DNA of 64,000 bases from Aquilaria yunnanensis (taxonomy: Eukaryota > Streptophyta > Magnoliopsida > Malvales > Thymelaeaceae). The notes beneath the pieces were generated by a model. That model was given only the letters and a program-made list of their open reading frames with translations, did no database searches and was not told where the DNA came from. The stretch's first letter is position 1; each line of letters opens with the position of its first letter. Both the position numbers and the translations under genes were made by a program. The DNA lies in NCBI GenBank assembly GCA_039654915.1, contig CM077597.1:75146001-75210000 (forward strand), written 5' to 3'. This document shows, one piece after another, positions 19,106-30,219 of the stretch.

Positions 19106-19709
19106 ATGCACAATTTAGAAATGGCGTGTCTCTGCGCTTGGTCTCTCTTCATTCTGGCAACAATGACTGCTTCCGTGGATGCTTCCAAGGAGTTGAAGGT
19201 GGGCGGGTCACTCGGTTGGTGCTCCCCGAGCCCAAACAACACCGCCATGTACAGCGAGTGGGCTACGAGCAAAAGGTTTCACGTCGGAGACTCCCTCGGT
19301 TAGTCCCATTTTCTTTGCTTTTTTCTTCGCCATGCACGACATGTTTACTTTGATCGTATTACGACCGTCTGTTTTTCTTTACGCAGTTTTCGAGTACCAG
19401 AACGATTCGGTCCTGGTGGTGGACAAGTGGGGATACTTCCACTGCAACACCAACAACCCCATCTCCGGCTTCAGCAATGGAAGCACCACCATCCAGCTTG
19501 ACCGGCCGGGGCCGTTTTACTTTATCAGCGGGGCCCCTGAGCACTGTATCAGCGGTCAGAAGCTGTTTGTGAAGGTCATTGGCCTGCATCCCCCAGGTGC
19601 TGCCTCTGCTGATGCTCCTGGGCAGCGCTCTGGGGCCGGGTTGATGCCTATGGTCACTACTGGTTCTCTTTTCATGGGTCTTCTTTTGGGGTTCCTTGCT
19701 TTGGTTTGA
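19106..19709 (+). CDS. Early-nodulin-like phytocyanin, GPI-anchored type
   Basis: Two exons, 19106-19298 and 19387-19709, with a GTTAGT donor and GCAG acceptor restore the phytocyanin motif GDSLVFEY across the junction. The product is about 171 aa. A hydrophobic signal peptide covers about residues 6-26, starting at M6 if the second ATG (19121) is used. The plastocyanin-like domain runs from about 28 to 130, with Cys39, Cys84 and Cys118 and the family motif EHCISGQKLFVKV. A Pro/Ala/Gly-rich linker and a C-terminal hydrophobic segment (about 153-171) fit a GPI-anchor signal. Of the four copper ligands, the first His is replaced in the NDSV stretch (70-73), while Cys84 and His117 remain. This matches early-nodulin-like proteins, which are thought not to bind copper, rather than true uclacyanins or stellacyanins. 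The mature protein would sit on the outer face of the plasma membrane. Confidence 0.9.
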
Positions 19710-19946
19710 TATATGTTGAAGTTATAGATTTGTGTTTTTGTTTTGTGATAACCCTTTTTTTGTGTCGATTCTAGGTGCGTGTTGATGTTCTGGTTTCAGT
19801 AGTGTGGGAGCAGTAATTTCTTGTTGCTTGTGTTGGTACATTAATGATTTCAATTTGTGCTATGTAGTTATTGTGTTTAATTTTTTTTTTGTTAACATTA
19901 ATTTTCTTGTTTACTTGTTCCATTTTTATCGTCTATATACCCCTAA

Positions 19947-19972
19947 CTAGTTTTTTAGTTTGTGCATTGCAC
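19947..19972 (-). mobile_element. Helitron 3' terminus (minus strand)
   Basis: On the minus strand a GTGCAATGCAC hairpin (19972-19962) is followed by AAACTAAAAA and then CTAG with T next. This is the expected Helitron end: a short GC-containing hairpin, about 11 bases, CTRR, and insertion beside a T. The element body would extend to the right, where minus-strand Helitron genes are found. Confidence 0.5.
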
Positions 19973-20178
19973 GAGTTAATTAGCAGTTTGAATATTTTTA
20001 ATTTATGGATATTGTTGCACAATGAACAACAAAAAACAGTGATTAAAATTCATAGATGAACAAATTTAGTTAATTAATTTAATAATGATTTAGTATGAAA
20101 ATTTTGTTACAAAAGTGTATTGTATATTATATTTCGAATGAACAAAAAGCTTCATTAAAAAGAGTATTTGAATTCGGA

Positions 20179-20883
20179 AATTCCTTGGCCTAAATGCACC
20201 AGTGGCCCCTGAACTTTGTAAACTTAGTTAAGTTAGTCTCTAAAGTAAAACTCAGACAACAACAACCCTTTAACTTTTGAACTCGGTTCGAGTTGGTCCA
20301 GGAAGCGTTAAGGCGCATCTCCGAATCACGGCGCACCTTCGAATCACGGCGCATCACCACCGATTTTCCTAACCCGTTTCTGAAAATTGGCTCAGAATCC
20401 CCACTTTCTGCGCCCTTCATAAGCTTCACACAACCTTGAAGCTAGAGATCAGCCATGGAAGGGAGGGGCTCGTTCACGGATATGTTCGGGTCATCCTGGG
20501 GCTTGGAGCGGATGATTCGTCCGGAGACCTCGCTTCGGAAACCATTTCTGGCGACGGACCAATTACCTCACCACCATTGAACCAGAGTTCCGGAAGAAAT
20601 CGAACTCCTTGCCGCCTTCGAACTGGATTTCCGAAAGAAATTGAACTCCCCATCGCCGTCGAACCAGATTTCCGAAAGAAATGGCGAGTTTATGACGAGT
20701 GAGTTTGAAAGAGAGGCCGAACAGAGATGGGTGGACGGCGGAGGTGAGTGTTAATTAACGTTAATTAACTAATGGACCAATTTGAACTCATGTTGAAAGT
20801 TTAAGGTCTCCTACCGTTCCATTTACAATTCAGGGACTAACTCGTCGAGTTTGCAAAGTTTGGAGGCTACTGGCCAAATTCCT
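20179..20883. mobile_element. 691-bp TIR transposon with captured GC-rich segment
   Basis: The element spans 20186-20876 with ends TGGCC...GGCCA and is flanked by the 7-bp direct repeat AATTCCT (20179-20185 and 20877-20883). The inverted repeats match over about 60 bases with mismatches: AACTTTGTAAACTTAGTTAA on the left against AACTTTGCAAACTCGACGAG on the reversed right. The middle (20300-20720) is GC-rich, unlike its surroundings, and carries an open frame of 88 codons. Element size, long TIRs and GC-rich cargo resemble a Mutator-like Pack-MULE. The TSD is shorter than the usual 9 bp, so a hAT-type origin is also possible. Confidence 0.65.
20579..20690 (+). repeat. 41-bp tandem repeat, about 2.6 copies
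   Basis: GAACCAGAGTTCCGGAAGAA begins a unit that recurs every 41 bases inside the TIR element. Each copy has TTCCGAAAGAAAT and a CGAAC turn. The repeat makes the overlapping ORF internally repetitive. Confidence 0.75.
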
Positions 20884-21373
20884 GGAAAGTTTTCTATTCC
20901 GGTGGGTTCTCCTGGCAAATTTCTTCAACATTGAACTATGCTTCATCTCCTACGCTATTTGTAGTTGTATGCAGAAAATTGGAATTCCTTCCTAAATGTG
21001 ATAAACTTCAAATTTCTCTTCCTTTTGTGTGGTTGATGTCATTGTTTTTTACCAAGGCAATAATAAAAAATCTGGTGTTGGCATTGCTTATTCGCTTGAG
21101 AAATTTTATCAAGCTACGGGTTTTAGTGTTAATCATCATAAACTTTACCATTTCAAAGTTCGATTTCAATATCCACTTCTTTATTTTTCTTGATTTACAT
21201 ATAAAAAATGAGGGCAAAACTAAAAACTGTACTCAAATCTTTTTTCTTAAAATCTTTGTACATAACCAAATGCCTTGAAAAATCAAGGAGGCGGGGTTAC
21301 AATTTAGGCAACGGCAGAGGCAAGGAGGGGCTAGGGTGTGAGACACCTGTGAGACACCACAATAATTTTCATA

Positions 21374-21433
<60 letters not shown>

Positions 21434-22508
21434 AGTGATGGTGCACAAGCTTTGCACGTGAGTATAGTCTTCATAAGCAGCGATGGAGTTATTATAATTA
21501 GTCATGAATTAATTAATGATTTTTTGCAGAAATATAAATTGTTGTTTAATGTTTATTTTTATCTTTGTAAAGGGTATTTTCGAACTGTTTAACAAGTTTA
21601 GGTCGTTATATGGTGTGGATGAAATTTTCCAATGGTCTTGCATTGATAAGTGTACAATATCAAAATATGTGGTGTTAAATGAAAATGATTTGAAAGATGG
21701 AGGTTTTTTTTGCATTTTACCATTTTTGCGTAGGTTAAGAAGCGATCAATCAAGCAGACTGAGAGATTGCAGCGATGGTTAGTGGGAGGGAGTGTGTGAT
21801 CGGCAATGTGAAGGTTGTGGGCGATGGAGCGTTGCCAGCCACCGTTCCTTCGATGGTTTAGTGAGTGATGGTTAACGAGTGGGTCGCGATGGTTAGCGAG
21901 TGATTGAAAGCAATAAGACGAGCGTAGTAAGCAGTGGCTTCCGGCTGGGAGAGTGAGCGTCAGATTCCGGCTTGTGGATAATGGAACTCTGATGGCTAGC
22001 TGACCGACAGTGACAGAACATATCAAATTTGGGGTTGATGGTCGGAGCTTCTGCCTTGTCTCATTTCTTCTTTGCTGCAGTGAGTATGTAATGTAAGTGC
22101 TTCATCAATTGATATGGTGTTATGAAAGTCATAACTTTTCCCTTTTTTTTTCTGTTTTTTGTCTTTGATTTGCTTAGATGCAATCTTCATGGGTTATAAT
22201 TTATTGAATTGAAATTGAATTAAAAAGTCAATGCATTGTATTGAACCGAGGTTTGCCTGTTTATAATTAAGAGCCAGCAATATATGCTTGTGATTGGTTG
22301 AAAGAGATATGAGATTGGGAACAAATGATGGTTTTAACTTCTTTTCACACGAATCCTGAGAAAGGTTAATTAAAAAAATACACCAAACAGTAGTTGATCT
22401 TGCTCTGCCCAATATTTTCCTAACTTTTCCAGTTTTGGCTGAACAAAGGAAGTAATTAAATCTTTTGATGTTTCTCGTACTCATTCTTGGTTCCCCCGTC
22501 TGGTTGTT
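20884..22508. other. Non-coding DNA, probably inside the Helitron
   Basis: No recognisable gene. Minus-strand ORFs of 142 codons (21598-22026) and 112 codons (22194-22532) have no family resemblance and biased composition. The stretch at 21770-21960 is built from repeated GCGATGGTTAG-like strings. Confidence 0.4.
21376..21434 (+). repeat. Compound (TA)n(CA)n microsatellite
   Basis: An uninterrupted run of about 23 TA units is followed by about 7 CA units. Confidence 0.95.
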
Positions 22509-22612
22509 AATAATATATAAGCAATCAAGCAATCAACCTGTTGCAGACCTAAAATGTGGAAATAATATATAAGCAATCAAGCAATCAACCTATTGCAAAC
22601 CTATAACCTTTT
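22509..22612 (+). repeat. 52-bp tandem duplication
   Basis: AATAATATATAAGCAATCAA and the next 30 or so bases occur twice head to tail at 22509 and 22561, with a few substitutions. Confidence 0.85.
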
Positions 22613-22629
22613 GAGTTGTGAAATTTTCC

Positions 22630-23420
22630 TATACTTCTTTCTAATGACATTTATAAGGGGCTCATCATCAACATCATCATCATCAATTTCAACTGCTTTG
22701 TCCTGACTGAGTCCACATGAATCTTTTTGAGAGTTTTCTTTGTTGTGTTTCTTTTTCATCTTATTTGCAGCTACATTTTTTTTTCTTGTTTTCTGTCTTC
22801 AAACTTTGTCCAAATATCAATTTTGGTTAAACCTTAAAAGCTTTTGCTGCAACCATTCTTCTTCTATTAGCTTCAGTCTTTGTAGTGTGATTATCATCTA
22901 TAGTGACAAAGAATTGAAATTCATCATTCACAGATGACATTAAATTGTTGTAGAAGCAATCACTTTGTGGATCCTATTTTTGAATAATGAAACAATTTTA
23001 AGGGATATGGAACATATATATATATGTATGTATCAATAATTTTTCAATGTTAAAAGAGATAGTAGTTACGCTTAAAGATTCGAGATAAGTTGATATTGGG
23101 CAATGTGTAATTGAGCTTGTTGCTTCAAACAGAGTGATTGCTGCTGTTTCTTCATTATCTGTAACTTCCAGCATAAGCATGTACCTGAAATAGTGCATAA
23201 TTTGATTACCTAGAAATCATATATAACGTAGGGCATACATGGAATAAGTATATATTTATTACCTTTCATGACAGCCGATATCTGGAGCATTGCATTTGAA
23301 ACAATAAGCTTTTCTTGTGTCCTCGAGAACTACTTTTTTAGAGCATTTATTCCATGCAAGGTGCCAAGGCTTCTCTTTGTTGAAAATAGTGGTTATAGTT
23401 GCATTGAAAGTATAAAGAAT
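22630..23420 (-). pseudogene. Helitron RPA-like gene, C-terminal exons
   Basis: Minus-strand reading gives a zinc-ribbon exon at about 23410-23265, with a CSKKV..CFKCNAPDIGCHE pattern of paired cysteines. The next exon (about 23190-23070) contains RYMLMLEVTDNEETAAITLF. Together these match the C-terminal DNA-binding domain of the large subunit of replication protein A. A lysine- and Asp-rich tail (about 22960-22630) follows. Plant Helitrons commonly carry RPA1-like genes. The 5' exons of the same gene lie at 31.2-32.2 kb; the two parts are separated by the Tat retrotransposon. The region has in-frame stops and unclear splice borders, so I call it a pseudogene. Confidence 0.6.
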
Positions 23421-23501
23421 TCCCTTAAAAAATAGAAATACATTTTAATAAAGATCTGAACATAATTGTTTTTTTTTTTTGAATTATTTAAACAATGATA
23501 C

Positions 23502-24431
23502 TGATGGAGGAGGGCCATCAACACCACTGTGTGTCGTGATGAAGGCAGCAGGGACTTCAGGAGGTACGGGTGAGTCCCGGCAGAAGGTGCTCTGTGGGGG
23601 TCACCTGTAATGGCCGGCAGCATCCTCGTGTGGGAGGCACGGTGAAGCCGAGAAGGACGTCCGATATAGGAGAGAGCCCGAAACGGGGGTTCTACAGGAG
23701 GACTTGCCTGAAACACTTAGAAAACAGGGGTTAGGAGGTCCCCGGAGTGATTTTCTGGGGAGGAGCCTCCGACGCCCAAGTCAGTGCTTTGGGGAGTGGA
23801 GAGGGAGTAATCAGGGCCCAAGGTTCTTGCTTACCGTGTCCTCTTGAGGGCGGAAAAAAGAGGGAGAGGGAGCCAGAGTCCCCCCTAATGATGGCCATTC
23901 CCTTGATTTATATAAGAGGGAGTGAGCCCTTCGGATTGTGACACGTGTATGGACGGATGTCATCCGTACTTCTGGGCGTAGAAGCCTCTAGCCGACTGCA
24001 GGCTCCTCGGGCCATGAGCTGCGACAAGCGTAGCCCTGCGTGACAGGACATGGGTGGTGGCGACGTGTCAGAGTGCATATGAAGGCGGCGTGCAGGGTGA
24101 CTTGGGCGGAATGTCAGAGACTCCTTGATGGCGTCTGCCGTACCTCCGAGGTCCCCTTGGTGGATGTCCACCTTCGGGGTGAAGGGCCTTTTCCCAGGGT
24201 TGCACTGGTTCTTCGGGGGAATCCCCTGGCTTTGAAGTTACTCCTTCGGGGGGCTTTCCCCAGTAGAAGATGGCTGGTTCTTCTCCCTAGAAGTTGGTTC
24301 GGTCGTCTTCCCGATGGAGGTGATACTCCGAGGTTGGTTTTGGCGGGCTACCGAGATCATGTACCTCAGGAATTTGACTTCCTCTTTTTCGGGGGCCTTT
24401 GGTGACTGGGACGATAGCACTTTAGCTATCA
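23502..24431 (-). repeat. 3' LTR of Tat element
   Basis: About 930 bp, ending at 24431 in CTATCA; near-identical along its length to 30220-31146. ORFs inside it on both strands, such as 24040-24405, recur in the other LTR and are compositional. Confidence 0.9.
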
Positions 24432-25122
24432 CATGCCCCGCTTTGGAAAGCCGAAGTGGAGACTTCGGCTGGTGATCCTTTCGGGAGCGCTTTTCAGGAC
24501 TTAGGGTGTGCCGTTCGCAGGGGAGGCATTTCGCCACCTAGGGGCATGGTTTGTTCGGACAGGTGTCATCTGTCTGCCCTTTGGTGTCCTCGAGATCCCT
24601 AACCTCTTTACTTTTTTCTGCCAAAGGTTAATGGACCGTCATGTTTTAAAACTAGCCGTGTCAGTCTGGGGTGGTGCACCCAAGTTTTCAAGATGTCAGA
24701 AAATGTGTCCTAGTTTCTCGTGACGGGCAACACGTGGCAGGTGCTGGTTGGGATGGGTACGCCTTTTCCCGCGCGAGGGGCAATTATGGCGACGTTTCGC
24801 CTTCGCGCAGCAATTATGATGCCCTTTCGACTTTCGTTCCTCGATCTATATAAGCCTCCTCCTGTCATTCTCCTCATTTGTTTTTCTTTGGTCTCATTTT
24901 GCTCTCGTTTGCTCTTGCGTCTTCTCTTGCCTTTTTCCTTTTTCCGGCAACGGTTTCTATGGCGGAACGATTCCCTGCATCTTGCATGACGGCGTCCAGG
25001 AACCCTGATTTGGCAAGACTTTTGGTGGGTTCTGACTCTAGAGATCCTTCGGTTTCTACTTTTCTTTCGGTTTCCTGAAGTCGTTTTTCTTTTTTTCCGA
25101 AGTCTCTTTTTTGGTCAACCAT

Positions 25123-27659
25123 GTCTTCGCCTATTCCCGAGAGCTGGCAACCTCTTATGTCTCATCCTTGTTGCTCCACTTCTGAGAAATTAGAGAAGTG
25201 GACAGCCAAATTTTTCCTTCCTTCATACGCCACCACAAGGTTACCCCCCCTCGGTCACTTTAGTTTTATGAACCGGAATGACGAGGTTACCATTTTTTGA
25301 GCTCAACTGAAGGCCGGACTTCGGTATCCTCCCGCAAAGATGGTTTGTGACTTTTTCCAATTTCATGGCATAGCTGTGAATCAGCTTCCTCCCAACTCTT
25401 ATTGCTATTTCAACGCCTTTCTCTGCATGTGCGGGGTCTTCGAGGTAGAACCCCATTTTATCCTGTTCATGCAGTATTACAAGCTCTATCCGGTTCCGAA
25501 GGGTGGCTTTTATTTCATGCTACCTCGGGGATCTGGGAGAAAAAAATTCATGTTCACCTTCGCTACCAAGGATAGCTGGCGGGGGTGGCAGAGGAAGTTC
25601 TTTTTCCTAAATGTGGCGGAGGCCTGGTCGCATGTTCTGACTAAGTGGGCTCGGGGAAAGCTGTAGACAGATGTCGTGGATCCCAAGAAGCTGCTAACTC
25701 CCGAGTTGGCGGCGAGGTTTGAGGATTTCGACAGACGTATCCGTGCTGTCGCCGACTGGGATGCCGAGGTCCCTTCACGCTCCCTCTACCCCTTCCCCAT
25801 CAATTGGAGGCTTATGACCGAAGAGGTCCTTCGGGAGTTGGGGGTGGTTAAGGAGCATAAGACGGATCTCGGCATGTCAGCTCCTGCCATCACGGGGAAG
25901 GAGTCTTGGCTAGTGAAGCTCCTTCGAAGCGAGCTCACTTATGAAGCCTTTTTTGAAAGTAAGTTTCCTTTCAAGGTTTTCAGCATAAATGCCTGTCTGG
26001 ACTCATATTGATGTTTTCCCTCTTTTTCAGAGATGGTCAACGAGTCTGTTGCCTACTATAAGTCTCTCTTCCTTGGTCAGGCCAAGAAGGGAGAGAAAGC
26101 AAAGAAAGGCGTTTCCAAGAGGCGCAAGACTACTGGGAGCTGACCGTCTTCGGCCAAGAAGGACACCCTTCTTCTACCCTCGGAGGATGTGGCGGAGGTC
26201 AGTGGTGACACTGCAATTTCCACCAAGCCTGAAACTCCCGCGGAGGTCAGCGGCGTTACTGCTACTTCCACTAAGCCTGGAACTTCTGCCGAGCCTGAAA
26301 CTCTCGCGGAGGTTCCTGCCGGGGTAGTAGGTGCTCTCGTTCCACTGAGTCCCACCACGTCGGTGGATCTTTTGGGCTCTTTGGCAGGGAGTCCCTCTGC
26401 CGAGGAACTGGAGAAACGCCGAAGGGATAAAGGCAAAGATATTCCTGCCAACGTGGAGGAGGTTCGGGACTCTGATGACGACATCGCTAAGGTTGCGCCC
26501 GGTTTGTCTCTTCCCTCTTACTCACATCCTCATAACTTGTATAGTTAAGGAGCTTTGTCTGACTTACGTCTTCAACGTTTCAGAGGATCTGGTGCCCTCA
26601 GCTTGGATGGTTGAGCATGCCCGAAGACGGGCTCTTCGGGATTCCCACATCCCAAAAGACAAAGTCCCAAGGGAGCCGTTTTGGTCTTCACGGAGGACAT
26701 GAATCTGTTCTTCGAGGATTGCCGAGAAATGGCTCCCCAGATGGCGAGGGGCGTCCTTACTCAGGCTTCCTTCAAGGCAGTTGCCGAGGAGTGTGCCTCC
26801 GAGGATACCCTTGCTGCTAAGGTTTCCGAGCATGTTGCCCAGGTAGTTCTTTAGGCCTCTTCATTTTTCCTCCCATTTTTTTGTCTAAGTGTTTTGGCTT
26901 TCCTTGTGTGACTTTTACTAAGTACCTTTTCTTTTTTCTTTGTAGCTCCTAGGGTACAGTGGATACCTTCGAGCTTAGGCAGCAAAGCAGTCTTCGATCC
27001 GAGCTTGGGCCGAAGATAAATTGGAGAAGGCCAAGGTCTTCCGCGCTAACTCGGTTGTGACGAACATCGAGTTGAGCCGTATAGCCAAGTAGAAGGTTGC
27101 CCAGCTTCGGGAGGAGTTCTTGAAGGGCCAGGAGGATCTCTTGAAGGACTTCTCCAAGAAGATGTCCGACCTTGGTGAGAAGGTTGTGAGCTTAGCCTCG
27201 GCCAACGAGGCCATTCAGAAGGAGAGAGAAGGAGAAGCTGTTCGTCTGACGAAGGCTCTTGCCGACAAAGCCGAACTTCAAGCCAAGGTCAACTTGCTGA
27301 AGAAGGATTCAAAGAAGAAGAAGAATATAAAGGAGTTAGAGAAGGAAGTTGCCAATCTTCAGAAGGAGGTTTCAGATCTTTAGAATGAGGCGGACGAATT
27401 GGACATAGAAAAAGACAAAGCCGTCCAGGCGACAAAGGTTGCCTTTTAGGACGGCTTCTGCCTAGCTCGTCACCAATTTCTGAAGAAATATACAGACCTC
27501 AACCTTTCCTTATTGGCTGCCCTGGATATTCCTGCGGGTCCTCGGTGGACTTGGTCGAAAGTTGAGTTCCTCAACCTGCCACTTGCCCCTCCTCCTGCAC
27601 CGAAAGCAGCGGCCAAAGACATAGGAGTTGAAGCTTCCCATGACGCCGAGGTCCCTTAG
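25123..27659 (+). pseudogene. Antisense additional ORF, putative gypsy-type transposase family
   Basis: One reading frame with introns can be followed through exons at about 25123-25959, 26032-26500, 26582-26841 and 26946-27659. The first part (25340-25660) resembles the plant 'putative gypsy type transposon' domain (Pfam Transposase_28): FFQFHGIAVNQLPPNS, then KGGFYF. The later part is low-complexity, then a long Lys/Glu coiled coil (27100-27380). Seven in-frame stops interrupt it: TGA 25298, TAG 25664, TGA 26141, TAG 26976, 27090, 27381 and 27447. All could come from CGA or CAG by C-to-T change. The frame otherwise holds, so it decayed mainly by point mutation. Its function in live elements is not established. 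Confidence 0.65.
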
Positions 27660-27773
27660 ATATTCTAGGGCCTTTGCCTTCTTCTTGTTCTTTGTATTTT
27701 TCTTCTTGTAACTTTCTCCTTGTACTAAGACCTTCTTCAATGAATTTTCCTTAATAATTTGGTTAAGTTTTTT

Positions 27774-27950
27774 GAGCAATTTTTCCCTGTTGTCCCGATC
27801 ACTTTCGGTCAAGGGACTTCGAAAAGGTATGAGCAATTTTTGTTTCCTAATTGTCCAGACCTCTTTCGGTCAAGGGACTTCGGAAAGGTACGAGCAATTT
27901 TTGTTTCCCAATTGTCCAGACCTCTTTTGGTCAAGGGACTTCGGAAAGGT
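27774..27950 (+). repeat. 57-61-bp tandem repeat, three copies
   Basis: GAGCAATTTTT followed by TTTCGGTCAAGGGACTTCG recurs at 27774, 27831 and 27892. The repeat lies between the antisense ORF and the integrase remnant of the Tat element. Confidence 0.85.
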
Positions 27951-28299
27951 ACATTTTGCTCGTTTCATCGGCCAACCTTCGGGTAAACTCTCTTTGTTTC
28001 CGAAGTTTACTTAGGCAAGTTTTAGCCTGTCTTTGTCGGCCGTACTCGATGGACTTCACCTTTTTTGGGCATATAGCCCAACCAACTTTGGAAGGAAAAT
28101 AAGACTTTCGAGAGTCAATGGACTTCACCTTTCTTCGGCGAGTACTTTTAGATAAGGGAAAACTTCTGTACTTAGAGAAATTTCTTACTTGTATAATTTC
28201 TCATCTCAAATTCTAAGTATAGAATTTCTTTAAGGCAACCGAGTGCCATGTGCTTTTCGGTTTTCCTCCTTCGGTGTCGCTAAACTTGTATTCTCCTTT

Positions 28300-29700
28300 T
28301 CGGACCTCATCTAGGACCAAATAAGGCCCTTTCCCATTTGGCCGAGGTACCCCATGGGACGGTTTTCGGGGTTCAAACTCGGCCTTTCGGGGGATGAGGT
28401 CTCATTTCGTTATTCCTTTTGGCCTATCATGCAGGTTTGCGCTTATGGCCACCTTTTGTTGAAAGGCCTTTCTTCTGAGCTCGGCCATTTTTGTGTTTGT
28501 CAACTAGGTCGAACTTAGTTCTCCACCCGAGGTCGTTTCCTCTTTCATCAAACACCTGTATTCTGACTGATGGCCATACTATTTCAACAGGGATAATGGC
28601 CTATGTACTGGAGATAAGCGAGAAAGGTGTCTCCCCCGTGACCCCTCGGGGAGTTGTCCGGTAACTCCTTGGTACAGTAAGAAGTTTTGCTGGCCTTTTT
28701 CCCTTTGCTTCCCCCAACCTCTTTTACAGTCCCTCTTTTATAGCTCTGTTGGCTACTTCTACTTGTCTATTGCTCTGGGGCTGAGCTAGTGGGGCGAAAT
28801 GCGTTTTTATTCCGAAGTTGGTGACGAATTCTTGGAATCCCCCGTTCATAGACTGGGAACCATTATCGGCCATTATCATCGTTGATATGCCAAATCTGCA
28901 TATCATGTTTCTCCGGACGAACTTTTGTATATCTTTTGTCGGAATAGTTGCTAGGGATCCTGCCTCGTTTTGCTTAGTGAAGTAGTCCACTGCTATTGTG
29001 CAGAACTTCACTCCTGCGGGTGCTGTTGGGAATGGACCGGTAAAACCTATGCCCCATACTGCAAAGGGGCAACGGTAATCTTCCGGAGTTATCCACTCTA
29101 AAGGCAGTCTTTTGGGTGCTAGCGCGTCTTCGGCTCTTTTCACTCTTCCTGGGCAAATTGTCTTGCACCCTTTTTGTCAATACATCTCTGTAACGGACTT
29201 TCGTACCCTTGTCGGTATAATTCCTCTTTAATTAGGGAATATCGTCCGAAACATCTTCGCACTTTTCACCGCTCTATGAGGATTTTCGAGACTCTTTAGT
29301 TGCGAGATACCTCTTTGTAGGATCTTTCCTTCATTTGTCCGAGGTTACTGTACCTAGCGTTGCCATGCTCGGATGGCCCAACACTATGGTAACCAAAATT
29401 GGTGGCTTTGGTGGCCTCCCTGCCCTTGGGCCCCCGAGGGGCTACTCTAGTGCCCTGCTATTCGCTCGGTCTCCCTCGTTGGCTTCAGCATTTTCCATTT
29501 CTGAGGCTCTCGGCAATGAAGTCTACCAGTGCCTGGGCTTTTACTGCCTTTCTAGGGTCATATGTGATGTAGTACCCTCCGAGTTCGATGCACCATTTTG
29601 ATAGTCTTCCCGAATGCTCTAATCTTTTTCATGACGTCGCGCGGAGGCGGGTCACTCCGGACAGTGATAGCGTGTCCTTGGAAGTAGAGTAGCCTTCTCC
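28300..29700 (-). pseudogene. Tat element pol remnant: RNase H and integrase
   Basis: Reading the minus strand from 29700 downwards: an RNase H start region with KVRYPLPQKAVYALV and, in another frame, GRLSKWCIELGGYYITYDPR. A worn integrase zinc-finger region follows near 29250-29150, then the integrase core as an open frame of 139 codons (29143-28724). The core contains WGIGFTGPFPTAP, VDYFTK and ADNGSQ (two acidic residues of the DDE triad). Integrase C-terminal sequence continues to about 28300 in broken frames. Reverse transcriptase, protease and most of gag are absent. Frameshifts and stops make it inactive. Confidence 0.75.
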
Positions 29701-30194
29701 CTGCAAGTACCAAGGCGTAGACGGCCTTTTGGGGTAATGGGTATCTGACTTTGTTGCCGAGGAGACAACGACTTTTCTTCAGGTGTAGAACTCCTTCGAC
29801 GGGGAGGTCTGGGTCATCTTGACCCTGTTTTTCCCGTAGGTCGCGTTCCGAGGGGTTTGCCTCCTGTCAAGGACTCATCTCGTTAACCTCTACTTCCCCG
29901 AACTTCTGTGAGTTGATATAGGACTCTTTTCCCGACGAGGTACTGATGAGAAGGGCCTTCGGCTCAAATTTGGATGCGGCCATCTTTGGTCTGACTGCTG
30001 CATCATTTCGGCCATGACAGGGCGTGGGAACTCGCGCAGGAAGGCCATGGTAGTGGCCAGAAGACGTTCGTCCTCTGGCAGGGAAGTCCCTGTTGCAGTT
30101 GTTCGGTTGTCTGTCAAACATTTGGCGCGGACGGGGACCTTGGAAGTCCCTTTGTCCTTAGAACACCAAGTTTTAACAATGACGACCTGGGAGT

Positions 30195-30214
30195 GGTTCC
30201 CACAGACGGCGCCA
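30195..30214 (-). other. Primer-binding site of Tat element
   Basis: The minus strand reads TGGCGCCGTCTGTGGGAACC five bases inside the 5' LTR border. This is a sequence commonly found as primer-binding site in plant Ty3/gypsy Tat elements. It fixes the element's orientation. Confidence 0.8.
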
Positions 30215-30219
30215 AATGA

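Noticed and set aside
21598..22026. 142-codon minus-strand ORF
   Set aside because: It contains His/Asn/Ser-rich repeats from a GCGATGGTTAG-like DNA repeat and shows no family match or conservation signal.
23393..23716. 107-codon minus-strand ORF
   Set aside because: It spans the LTR/flank border and is repeated in part at 30114-30431, so it is LTR-derived.
24040..24405. 121-codon ORF
   Set aside because: It is inside the 3' LTR and repeated in the 5' LTR (30755-31120); LTR sequence, no protein family.
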